A DNA stretch of 64,000 nt, taken from assembly GCA_034421015.1 (NCBI GenBank), contig DAOUKT010000022.1:1-64000 (forward strand). Reading direction: 5' to 3'. The stretch is from DAOUJW01 sp034421015 (GTDB lineage Bacteria; Chloroflexota; Dehalococcoidia; Lucifugimonadales; UBA2985). Below the pieces are notes generated by a model. The model searched no databases and had not been told where the DNA came from. It was given only the letters and a program-made list of their open reading frames with translations. The translations under genes and the position numbers were made by a program. This document shows positions 37,732 to 44,687 of this stretch, in pieces (position 1 is the stretch's first letter; each line of letters begins with the position of its first letter).

Positions 37732-37756
37732 GTGCTTTACGTCACAAGTAAAGCAC
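37732..37756. promoter_or_regulatory. Perfect inverted repeat upstream of amt (possible operator)
   Basis: GTGCTTTAC and GTAAAGCAC form 9-bp arms separated by 7 bp. The repeat lies 31 bp before the amt start codon on the leader side, just upstream of the AGGAGG site. The geometry (25 bp, centre-to-centre 16 bp) fits a dimeric repressor or an RNA hairpin near the ribosome site. No T-run follows, so it is not a plain terminator. The rest of 37757-38080 shows no gene; it should contain the amt promoter. Confidence 0.5.
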
Positions 37757-38080
37757 CGGGTTATTTCCTGCATATTGCGGGCCCATTAATTCCGTGTATC
37801 TTTCGCGTTAAGTTTGCGTTACGCGCCTTGGCGTGCGCTTGGGAAGAGGAAGGGGAGCCAAATTCATGCGGCCTTTTCGATAAGCGTCAACATGTCATGA
37901 GCTTTTGCTGGCTTTCCCGCATGGATACAAAGCCGATGGTGTCCGTGGCTGCGAGAGCGTCGGAGGGCCCGGGGCTTCTGACGCCCCTGGCATTGAGGTC
38001 TTCACAAACCGCAACCTCCATACAAGCTCCATGCAAAAGAGGTGGCTGACAGTGGCATCCGCCAGGCTCTCGGCCCCACT

Positions 38081-38220
38081 CTTGGATTCCGGCAAAGCTT
38101 GCCCCGCACTTGATGCGGGGGCGGGAATCTATTCCCCTCTATATCGGACGCCCGGGATTCCTCCTTTCGCAGGAATGCTCGGGAGGCACGCGCCCCAACT
38201 GAGGCTGTTCAGAGGTCTCC
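38081..38220. repeat. Dispersed repeat, family 2-like
   Basis: This stretch has a CCCCGCACTTGATGCGGGGG hairpin, then GGGAATCTATTCCCCTCTATATCGGACGCC (also in the 13.9-kb element), a TTCCTCCTTTCGCAGGAATG hairpin, GGCACGCGCCCCAACTGAGG, and an end TTCAGAGGTCTCC like the family 2 terminus. The left end is degenerate, so the start is approximate. It sits in the 724-bp gap between the divergent amt genes (37702-38425). Confidence 0.6.
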
Positions 38221-38425
38221 TCGAGGTGGAAGAGGCTTTTCCCCCCGATGATTGAGTTGCGCAAGGGTCCTCATCAGTGGGAATGGCCCCGGCAAGATGT
38301 TACATGGAGTTAACAATACGGCAATAATCGCGAAACAAAACACCGTCAAAATGGGTCTCAAGTTCAGCGAGGCGCTGGACGGCAAAAACGACAAAGACAA
38401 AACATCGAGACAGGAGAAAAACGAA

Positions 38426-38512
38426 ATGGAAGCAGTTCTGGGTGCAGTAGCCTTCGGTGGACTCTTCACGATGTGGGTTGTTCTGCCCAGCCGGATTCGC
38501 AAGGCAAAATAG
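38426..38512 (+). CDS. Ammonium-transporter-associated micropeptide 2
   Basis: The peptide has 28 residues (ATG 38426, TAG 38510), with AGGAG 9 bp before the start. It begins MEAVLGAVAFGGLFTMWVVL, then PSRIRKAK: one membrane segment followed by a basic tail. It is the twin of the peptide at 36132-36227. It sits 101 bp upstream of the second amt on the same strand, with a hairpin between them. A longer frame from 38252 exists, but only this part is conserved and has a ribosome site. Too short for most gene finders. Confidence 0.78.
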   Translation: MEAVLGAVAFGGLFTMWVVLPSRIRKAK

Positions 38513-38546
38513 CTGGCGTCTATCGCCAAGCAAGTAACTCTCATAA

Positions 38547-38579
38547 CAGGGTTTCTTCCTCAGAAGGGGAGAAACCCTG
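38547..38579 (+). terminator. Hairpin between micropeptide 2 and the second amt
   Basis: CAGGGTTTC and GAAACCCTG form a 9-bp stem with a 15-base loop, followed by ATTGTGCTTTTAT. It may be a leaky terminator that sets the peptide:transporter ratio, since the amt ribosome site begins 24 bp later and no separate promoter is evident. Confidence 0.6.
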
Positions 38580-38613
38580 ATTGTGCTTTTATAAGCTGGA
38601 AAGGAGGCAATAG

Positions 38614-39801
38614 ATGAGCACTGGAGACACAGCCTGGCTTCTGGTCTGTTCCGCGTTGGTACTGCTTATGACCCCCGGTTTGGGGCTGTTCTACGGTGGT
38701 CTGGCCCGGGGCAAGAACGCCGCGGCCACCATCATGCACAGCTTCATGACCATCGGGATCGTGGGCGTCGTGTGGGTGTTGTGGGGCTACAGCCTCGCAT
38801 TTGGCCCGGATGTGGGCGGATTCATCGGCGACCTGTCCCTGTTTGGCCTGGCGGGCGTAACCTCCCCTGAGGACCAGATATTCATGGTGTTCCAGGGAAT
38901 GTTTGCGATCATCACTCCGGCTCTCGTAACAGGGGCCTTTGCGGAGCGAATGAAGTTCAGCGCCTACGTGGTCTTCATTGTTCTCTGGGTGACCATAGTG
39001 TACACGCCGGTGGCCCACTGGGTGTGGGCAAGCGGCGGCTGGCTGCTTGAGCTGGGCGCGCTGGACTTCGCCGGTGGCACGGTGGTCCATATCAACTCCG
39101 GCGTGGCGGCTCTGGCGGCTGCTATCATCTTCGGCAGGAGGCTGGGCTACGGCAGAGAGCCCATGGAGCCTCACAACGTGCCGATGGTTGTCCTTGGAGC
39201 GGCGCTGCTCTGGTTCGGGTGGTTCGGGTTCAACGCCGGCAGCGCGCTGGCGGCGGACGCCACCGCCGTTAACGCCTTTGTGGTTACAAACACTGCTGCC
39301 TGCGCCGGGGTCCTTGGCTGGGTGGGCATGTCCTGGATATTCGGCAAGCCCAGCGTCATCGGCGCCGCCTCCGGCGCGGTGGCCGGCCTGGTGGCGATCA
39401 CCCCGGCCGCCGGATTCGTCGGGGCTATGCCCGCCATCGCAATCGGCCTTGTCGCAGGCATCCTCTGCTTCAGCGCACCAATGCTGCTGGGCAAGCTGAG
39501 GGTGGACGACTCCCTGGCGGTATGGGGAGTTCACGGCGTGGGCGGAACATGGGGCGCGCTGGCTACCGGCCTCTTTGTGGGCGTGGGTTACGGAGCGCTC
39601 GCAGAAGGCGTGGACCGCATGACGCAGGTGTGGTACCAGCTCGTCGGCATTGGCGTAACGTGGGTGTGGGCGTTTGTCACGACGGCGATCATCCTGTTCG
39701 TCATCAAGGCCACCATCGGCCTGCGGGTCCCGGACTCCGAGGAGGAGACCGGCTTGGACATCAGCCAGCACGACGAACCGGCCTACAGGTTCACCCAGTA
39801 G
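38614..39801 (+). CDS. amt: Ammonium transporter (second copy)
   Basis: The protein has 395 residues, 11 membrane segments and no cleaved signal peptide. It starts TAWLLVCSALVLLMTPGLGLFYGG. Pore histidines are in VVHINSG and VWGVHGVGGTWG, and LWFGWFGFNAGSA supplies the pore aromatics. It is only distantly similar to the other Amt in the window, so not a recent duplicate. AGGAGG lies 6 bp upstream of ATG 38614. It is followed by the PII gene 117 bp downstream, the classic amtB-glnK pairing, and preceded by micropeptide 2. PII binding to the cytoplasmic face is expected from that pairing. Confidence 0.95.
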   Translation: MSTGDTAWLLVCSALVLLMTPGLGLFYGGLARGKNAAATIMHSFMTIGIVGVVWVLWGYSLAFGPDVGGFIGDLSLFGLAGVTSPEDQIFMVFQGMFAIITPALVTGAFAERMKFSAYVVFIVLWVTIVYTPVAHWVWASGGWLLELGALDFAGGTVVHINSGVAALAAAIIFGRRLGYGREPMEPHNVPMVVLGAALLWFGWFGFNAGSALAADATAVNAFVVTNTAACAGVLGWVGMSWIFGKPSVIGAASGAVAGLVAITPAAGFVGAMPAIAIGLVAGILCFSAPMLLGKLRVDDSLAVWGVHGVGGTWGALATGLFVGVGYGALAEGVDRMTQVWYQLVGIGVTWVWAFVTTAIILFVIKATIGLRVPDSEEETGLDISQHDEPAYRFTQ

Positions 39802-39918
39802 ACGACCCGTTTTCGGAGTGAGCCTGCCAACGCGTTTTGGCTTGTGGTAAACTGGAATGGCGGAGTCAAATTTCAGTGGAATAGTGTGGCGCGCCACAGA
39901 CTTAGAAGGAGCTGACGC

Positions 39919-40260
39919 ATGAAGAGAGTAGAGGCCATTATTCGCCCGGAAAAGGTCACTGTCGTGAAGGACGCTCTGGCCGATGCGGGCTTCAACGGGC
40001 TGAACGTAGTCTCGGTGACGGGCCGCGGCGCTCAGAAGGGCGTTGTCCACACCGGCAGGAGTGGGCAGCACGTGGTCATAGACATGCTGGCCAAGGCCAA
40101 GCTGGAGCTGGTGGTCAGGGACTCGGACACCGAGAAGGTGTGCCAGGTCATTATTGACACGGCTCGCACAGGCGAGATTGGCGACGGCAAGATTTTCATC
40201 AGCACCGTGGACGATGTCATCAGGGTGCGCACTGGAGAGCGTGGCGAGGAGGCGATATAA
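39919..40260 (+). CDS. glnB: PII nitrogen regulatory protein without T-loop tyrosine
   Basis: The protein has 113 residues. The fold markers MKRVEAIIRPEKV, TGEIGDGKIFI and VIRVRTGERGEEAI are standard for PII. The T-loop differs. After GRGAQKG comes VVHTGRSGQHVVIDML, one residue longer than in E. coli GlnB and with His where Tyr51 would be. The protein contains no tyrosine at all, so uridylylation or adenylylation at Tyr51 is impossible; control by ATP/ADP and 2-oxoglutarate is expected instead. AGAAGGAG precedes ATG 39919. It follows amt on the same strand and ends at a terminator. Its likely role is to gate one or both Amt pores. Confidence 0.92.
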   Translation: MKRVEAIIRPEKVTVVKDALADAGFNGLNVVSVTGRGAQKGVVHTGRSGQHVVIDMLAKAKLELVVRDSDTEKVCQVIIDTARTGEIGDGKIFISTVDDVIRVRTGERGEEAI

Positions 40261-40290
40261 CCCCGGTCTCCACAACGACTCTAAGACGAA

Positions 40291-40327
40291 GACGCCCCGG
40301 CCATTTACGGTCGGGGCGTTCTGTTTC
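40291..40327 (+). terminator. Rho-independent terminator after the PII gene
   Basis: GACGCCCCGGCC and GGTCGGGGCGTT form a strong GC hairpin with a short ATTTAC-type loop, followed by CTGTTTC. It lies 30 bp after the PII stop codon and closes the amt-PII unit. Confidence 0.85.
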
Positions 40328-40361
40328 AGGTACAGATGTGTCTAAGGCGTAGATGAGCCGA

Positions 40362-40646
40362 TCATATCCTGAAGGCGATGGCGATGAGCGCGCCAGTGAT
40401 TCCAACGGCGCCAGTAGCCATGACGATTATCAGCGTGTTGAACTTGGCGTTCATCTCGCTACGGAAGGCATCGAATTTGTTGTCCACATCGGTGCGGAGA
40501 GCGTCGAATTTGTTGTCCACATCGGTGCGGAGGGCGTCAAACTTGGCGTCCAAGCGAGTAACGGCCTCCGTCAGATCTCCGAGGCGGCTGTCCACCTGTT
40601 CGTAAGCCCCTTCCAGTCTGCTAACGCGCTCTTCCATAGTCGTCAT
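40362..40646 (-). CDS. Coiled-coil protein with C-terminal membrane anchor
   Basis: The protein has 94 residues. Residues 1-70 are a continuous heptad helix starting MTTMEERVSRLEGAYEQVDS, with a tandem 11-residue repeat (RTDVDNKFDAL, twice, then a degenerate third). Residues 72-94 are a hydrophobic segment (LIIVMATGAVGITGALIAIA). This suggests a tail-anchored or N-in membrane protein that oligomerises. It shares its opening (ERVSRLEGAYE) with the 51-residue protein at 31210-31365. No function is known. The 33-bp DNA repeats are nearly identical, so length may vary between strains. Confidence 0.75.
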   Translation of the reverse strand: MTTMEERVSRLEGAYEQVDSRLGDLTEAVTRLDAKFDALRTDVDNKFDALRTDVDNKFDAFRSEMNAKFNTLIIVMATGAVGITGALIAIAFRI

Positions 40647-40816
40647 GGGAATAGTCTAGCATCAACGCCTATGGCCTTTCAACACCATACCGTACAGGTC
40701 CCACAAGAGGACAGCGTTTCCCTGTCCTCGTCAATGGCTCACGCCGTTGGCGCGGAGTCGCGGTGACTGCTAAGTCACTGCTAACCTGCCATCGAATTGG
40801 AGACAATGTCAATGAA

Positions 40817-40850
40817 GCGCCCCGGTCAAAGCGGCCGGGGCGTTTCCGTT
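40817..40850. terminator. Strong hairpin upstream of panD
   Basis: GCGCCCCGGTC and GGCCGGGGCG pair around a short loop, followed by TTTCCGTTTC on the plus strand. It looks like a terminator for a plus-strand transcript, but no plus-strand gene ends between 40328 and 40816. The panD -10 element lies 23 bp further on. Confidence 0.65.
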
Positions 40851-40872
40851 TCGTGAAGGCGCCCGTCTCCTG

Positions 40873-40878
40873 TATAAT
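40873..40878 (+). promoter_or_regulatory. Predicted panD promoter -10 element
   Basis: A consensus TATAAT lies 39 bp before the panD start codon. The best-spaced -35 is weak (TTCGTG at 40850-40855, 17-bp spacer). TSS expected near 40885. Confidence 0.5.
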
Positions 40879-40916
40879 TGGTCACATCTGACTCGATTCA
40901 TCAGGAGGCTGGCCCC

Positions 40917-41258
40917 ATGCGCTGGGTAATTCGGTCAAAGATTCACAAGGCCACGGTCACCGAGGCCAATCTGGACTACGTGGGCAGCATCACCATCGAC
41001 GAGGACCTCATAGAGTTGGCGGGCTTCTGGCCCGGAGAAAAGGTCCTCATTGCCGATAACACCAACGGCGCAAGGCTGGAGACCTACGTTATGGTGGGAG
41101 AGCGCGGCTCCGGCACCATCAGGATGAACGGGGCATCGGCTCACCTGATCAACGTTGGGGACGAGCTGATCATCATGGGCTTTGAGCTGACGGACTCTCT
41201 CATCGAGGCGACCAAGATCCTGGTGGACAAGCAGAACAGGTTTGTGCAGTACCTCTAG
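40917..41258 (+). CDS. panD: Aspartate 1-decarboxylase
   Basis: The protein has 113 residues from ATG 40917, with AGGAGG 6 bp upstream; the frame extends to 40878 but that adds a non-family leader. LDYVGSITID contains the Gly-Ser self-cleavage site that creates the pyruvoyl cofactor. The invariant IADNTNGARLETYVM and NGASAHLINVGDELIIMGF blocks follow. PanD converts aspartate to beta-alanine for pantothenate and CoA synthesis. No panB or panC is adjacent. CoA demand may be notable given the three CoA-transferase genes here (inference). Confidence 0.96.
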   Translation: MRWVIRSKIHKATVTEANLDYVGSITIDEDLIELAGFWPGEKVLIADNTNGARLETYVMVGERGSGTIRMNGASAHLINVGDELIIMGFELTDSLIEATKILVDKQNRFVQYL

Positions 41259-41277
41259 GTGATGGACTACTGCCTAC

Positions 41278-41474
41278 GGAGACTCTTGCGTAACGCGCGC
41301 GGCGGCTCCGTTGAATGTCATTCTGAGCCGAAGGCGAAGAATCTAAAGGTCTAATTGAAGATTTCGCAGCTTTGACGACAAAGGCTTTGGATTCTTCACT
41401 CCGCTGCGCTCCGTTCAGAATGACAGTTGTAACGCTTCTTTGAGGGACAATGCCGCAGATATGCAAAGGTCTCC
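41278..41474. repeat. Inverted-repeat element, family 1, copy C
   Basis: This 197-bp element lies in the panD-pntB gap. Ends: GGAGACTCTTGCGTAAC and ATGCAAAGGTCTCC. It aligns base for base with copy B (same length, mostly transition differences) and, inverted, with copy A. Inner arms are ATGTCATTCTGAGCCG and CGTTCAGAATGACA, around GAAGAATC and GATTCTTC. Between convergent genes, so it could also act as a terminator. Confidence 0.8.
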
Positions 41475-41502
41475 CTACGCAGGAATGGGGCAGGGGAAAG
41501 GC

Positions 41503-42918
41503 CTACGCCTCTTTCACAGCGTTGACCAGGTTCACAAGGGCGCGCCGAGCGTCGTCAAAGAGCATCCTGGTCTTGGGGTTGTAGAACAGCGGATTGTCTA
41601 TCCCGGCGAAGCCCGGGCTGAGGCTCCGCTTGATGAAAATGACGTTCTTCGCCCTGTCCACGTTGAGGATGGGCATGCCATAGATGGGGCTGTCCGGCAC
41701 GTCCCTTGCTATGGGGTTGGTGACGTCGTTTGCGCCCACAACCACGGCAACGTCCGTCCTGTCGAACTCGTCGTTGATTTCCTCCATGGGGAATAGCTGG
41801 TCGTAGGGCACGTCGGCCTCCGCCAGAAGCACGTTCATGTGGCCCGGCATTCTTCCTGCAACCGGGTGAATGGCGTGCTTGGTCTCGACCCCGCGGGACT
41901 GCAGGAGGTCGGCCAGCTCCTTGACGTGGTGCTGCGCCTGGGCAGCGGCCAGCCCGTAGCCCGGCACAAAGATCACCGACTTGGCGTAGGCGAGGACAAT
42001 TGCCGCGTCCTCCGCCGACGTGGACTGGGCCTGGCGACCGTCCCCGGCCTCCCCGCCCACCGCAGCGACTTCGGCACCGAACGCTCCGAAGATGACGTTC
42101 CAGATGGAGCGGTTCATCGCCTGGCACATTATCGTCGTCAGGATGAGTCCCGACGCTCCAACCAGCGAGCCGCTGACTATCAGGATCATGTTGTCCAGCA
42201 CGAACCCCGCCGCGGCCGCGGCCAGGCCGGAGTATGAGTTGAGCAGGGCTATGACAACCGGCATGTCGGCGCCGCCGATGGGCATGACCAGGAGTATGCC
42301 CAGGAGCAGGGATACCACGATGATACCTATAAAGACGGGGGCAACTTCGGAGAGCGTGACCGAGTCGCCGCCCAGTGTCACAATGAGGTATGCGCCCATG
42401 CCGATGATCGACAGGAACAGGATGGGGTTCAGGGACTTGATCACTATTGAGTTGACGGCCCTGGACGTGACCAGGTCCTGGAGCTTTCCGAAGGCGATGA
42501 GGCTGCCGGAGAATGTGAGCGCGCCGATGAAGCTGCCCAGCATTATCGTCACTGAGACGTCGACACCGACCGTGTTCCCCTCTGACGCCAGCTTCGCGAA
42601 CTCGCCGGAGGCCACAAGCGCGGACGCGCCGCCTCCCAGTCCGTTGAATATCGCCACCATCTGGGGCATGGCGGTCATCTTGATTGTCCTTGCCATGACC
42701 GCGCCGATTGCCGCGCCCACCACCATGCCGCCCGCGATCTGGCCGTAGTTGAGCACGTCCTGGTTCACCAGGGTGACGACCACCGCTATCAGCATGCCGG
42801 TCGCGCCCAGCATGTTGCCGGACCTGGCGGTTGCCGGGGAGCTCAGCCGCTTGAGGCCGAATATGAAGAGGACCGCGGCTACCAGATACGATACGTTTAT
42901 GAAATTGACAAGGTCCAT
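41503..42918 (-). CDS. pntB: NAD(P) transhydrogenase subunit beta
   Basis: The protein has 471 residues. Nine or so membrane segments cover residues 1-260 (the proton channel: FNGLGGGASALVASGEF is family-specific). The soluble NADP-binding domain III follows (YGLAAAQAQHHVKELADLL, VVVGANDVTNPIA, KRSLSPGFAGIDNPLF). Together with the alpha subunits it couples proton entry to hydride transfer from NADH to NADP+, supplying NADPH. Its start codon shares one base with the stop of the alpha2 gene, so translation is coupled. It ends the three-gene unit. Confidence 0.96.
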   Translation of the reverse strand: MDLVNFINVSYLVAAVLFIFGLKRLSSPATARSGNMLGATGMLIAVVVTLVNQDVLNYGQIAGGMVVGAAIGAVMARTIKMTAMPQMVAIFNGLGGGASALVASGEFAKLASEGNTVGVDVSVTIMLGSFIGALTFSGSLIAFGKLQDLVTSRAVNSIVIKSLNPILFLSIIGMGAYLIVTLGGDSVTLSEVAPVFIGIIVVSLLLGILLVMPIGGADMPVVIALLNSYSGLAAAAAGFVLDNMILIVSGSLVGASGLILTTIMCQAMNRSIWNVIFGAFGAEVAAVGGEAGDGRQAQSTSAEDAAIVLAYAKSVIFVPGYGLAAAQAQHHVKELADLLQSRGVETKHAIHPVAGRMPGHMNVLLAEADVPYDQLFPMEEINDEFDRTDVAVVVGANDVTNPIARDVPDSPIYGMPILNVDRAKNVIFIKRSLSPGFAGIDNPLFYNPKTRMLFDDARRALVNLVNAVKEA

Positions 42919-43226
42919 CAGCTGGGCTCGTCCCTTCGGCGTCTGAACATCTGCAACATGCGGTCCGTTACCATGAAGCCGCCCACCACGTTAATTGTGG
43001 CCAGGGCAACTGCGATCACGCCAAGAATCGTGCTCACCAGGGGAGAGCCGTCCTGTCCGGCAACTACCAGCGCGCCAATGAGTACAATGCCGGAAATAGC
43101 GTTGGAGCCCGACATCAGGGGCGTGTGGAGTATCGGCGGGACCTTGGTGATGACCTCGAATCCCAGCAGGACTGCAAGGACAAAAATGAACAGTGAAACG
43201 AGCAGACCCTCGATCATGCCTTGCAC
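42918..43226 (-). CDS. NAD(P) transhydrogenase subunit alpha, part 2
   Basis: The protein has 102 residues: three membrane segments corresponding to the membrane part of E. coli PntA (LFIFVLAVLLGFEVITKVP, TPLMSGSNAISGIVLIGAL). The short charged tail DRMLQMFRRRRDEPS faces the cytoplasm. It completes the proton channel with PntB. A separate gene for this part marks the three-subunit form of the enzyme. It lies 24 bp after the alpha1 stop and overlaps pntB by one base. Confidence 0.95.
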   Translation of the reverse strand: MQGMIEGLLVSLFIFVLAVLLGFEVITKVPPILHTPLMSGSNAISGIVLIGALVVAGQDGSPLVSTILGVIAVALATINVVGGFMVTDRMLQMFRRRRDEPS

Positions 43227-43250
43227 CTCGATTCAGGGTTGTTCATTGGC

Positions 43251-44387
43251 TCAGTTCCCTCCATCGCCCAGGAGGTCCTTCGCGGGGCCGTAGACAACCT
43301 CCCCGTTGTTGGTGATGCAGCAGCCCTGGACAATGGAATCGTCGAAGTCCAGGTTCAGTTCGCCGTCCTTCACCAGGTGCGTGAGGAGGCTGTGAATGTT
43401 GCGGGAGTACATCTGGCTGGCGTGCAGCGGCATGGTGCTTGGAAGGTTGAGGGGCCCGTTGATGGTGACGCCGTGCTTCACAATCTCGGAGCCGGGCTGG
43501 GTCAGTTCGCAGTTGCCGCCCATCTCCGCGGCCAGGTCCATTATGACGGAGCCGGGCTTCATGTCCCTGACCATGTCCTCCGTTATCAGAAGCGGAGCGG
43601 GCCTACCGGGAATGAGGGCCGTGCTGATGATGAAGTCGGCCTCTTTGGCGTGGGTGTGGATAAGCTCCCTCTCCCTGCGCTGGGACTCTTCGGCGAGCTC
43701 GGTTGCGTAGCCCCCTGTGTCCTCGACGTGCTCCTCAGTCATGCCCACGAAGGTCGCCCCCAGGCTCTCCACCTGCTCCTTGACCACGGGGCGAACGTCG
43801 AACGCCTGCATAACGGCCCCAAGCCGGCGGGCGGTCGCAATGGCCTGCAGTCCGGCTACGCCAGCGCCCAGGACGAGGCCCTTGGCCGGAGCATAGGTCC
43901 CGGCCGCCGTAATCATCATTGGGAAGTACTTGCCCATGGTGTTGGCGGCGATGAGCACCGCCTTGTAACCGGCCAGCGAGCTCATGGAGGAGAGAGCGTC
44001 CATGCTCTGCGCCCTGGCGATTCGTGGGACCGCGTCCATGCTGAAGGAAGTGACCTTACGCTGGGCCAGCTTCCTGACCAGGTCCAGGTTGGTGAGAGGC
44101 TGAAGGAGTGCGATGACGGCCGCTCCCTCCTGCATCATGTCGATTTTCTCAAGGGATGGCGCCTGCACCCCGAGGACAATGTCGACGCTGCCGAGCAGGG
44201 AGGAGGCGTCCGCCGCGACGGTCGCCCCGGCCCCTGTGTAAGAGTCGTCTGTGAATAGGGACTCCTCGCCTGCCCCCGATTCCACCACCACCTCCAACCC
44301 GGCGCCCACCAGCCTGCCAACCATATCGGGAGTCAATGCCACGCGACGTTCGCCGGCTGCGGTCTCTTTCGGGACGCCAATCTTCAT
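43251..44387 (-). CDS. pntA: NAD(P) transhydrogenase subunit alpha, part 1
   Basis: The protein has 378 residues and is the soluble NAD(H)-binding domain I, related to alanine dehydrogenase. It starts MKIGVPKETAAGERRVALTP, has the Rossmann turn GAGVAGLQAIATARRLGA, and ends with the mobile-loop/dimer region. It receives hydride from NADH at the membrane surface. First gene of the pnt unit; a GAGGCGGG-type ribosome site precedes ATG 44387. The split into alpha1/alpha2/beta is typical of Rhodospirillum-type transhydrogenases. Confidence 0.95.
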   Translation of the reverse strand: MKIGVPKETAAGERRVALTPDMVGRLVGAGLEVVVESGAGEESLFTDDSYTGAGATVAADASSLLGSVDIVLGVQAPSLEKIDMMQEGAAVIALLQPLTNLDLVRKLAQRKVTSFSMDAVPRIARAQSMDALSSMSSLAGYKAVLIAANTMGKYFPMMITAAGTYAPAKGLVLGAGVAGLQAIATARRLGAVMQAFDVRPVVKEQVESLGATFVGMTEEHVEDTGGYATELAEESQRRERELIHTHAKEADFIISTALIPGRPAPLLITEDMVRDMKPGSVIMDLAAEMGGNCELTQPGSEIVKHGVTINGPLNLPSTMPLHASQMYSRNIHSLLTHLVKDGELNLDFDDSIVQGCCITNNGEVVYGPAKDLLGDGGN

Positions 44388-44687
44388 TAAACCCGCCTCT
44401 GTTGTGCGAATATGTTCTCGGAAATCCCAGATGCAAGTATATCCAGACGCCCTTGCTCAGTCAACAAGGCGAATTGCAGTATTCTCTATACGAGTAGGAA
44501 ACGCCAATGTCAGTTGGAGCGCTGCAACTTCCTTCCCGCTCATGGTGAGCCAGTCGAACCATTTGAGCGGGAAGATTGAGGGCATGGCTGACACCGCTCA
44601 TTAACTTCGACAAGCTCAGTATGAGCGGTGTCGCGCGTCATGACCACCACATGTGGAGAATACCGAATTGTCTACAAGAGCAGCCGC
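44388..44687. other. Intergenic stretch with a short palindromic repeat
   Basis: These 300 bp lie between pntA (leaving leftwards) and the stop of the thioredoxin-NHL gene. Apart from the repeat at 44593-44629 no gene or RNA is recognised. The pnt promoter should lie in 44400-44470; no clear -10/-35 pair stands out. Confidence 0.4.
44593..44629. repeat. Short palindromic repeat with ACCGCTCAT/ATGAGCGGT ends
   Basis: This 37-bp repeat has 9-bp perfect inverted ends and an inner TTCGACAAGCTCAGT segment that matches the CTGTCGAAG block of the 61-bp relative at 24824-24884 (inverted). It is a hairpin-forming dispersed element of intergenic DNA. Confidence 0.65.

Noticed and set aside
40470..40560. 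Short tandem DNA repeat as a possible regulatory satellite
   Set aside because: It is in phase with codons and encodes the repeated coiled-coil units of the 94-residue protein.
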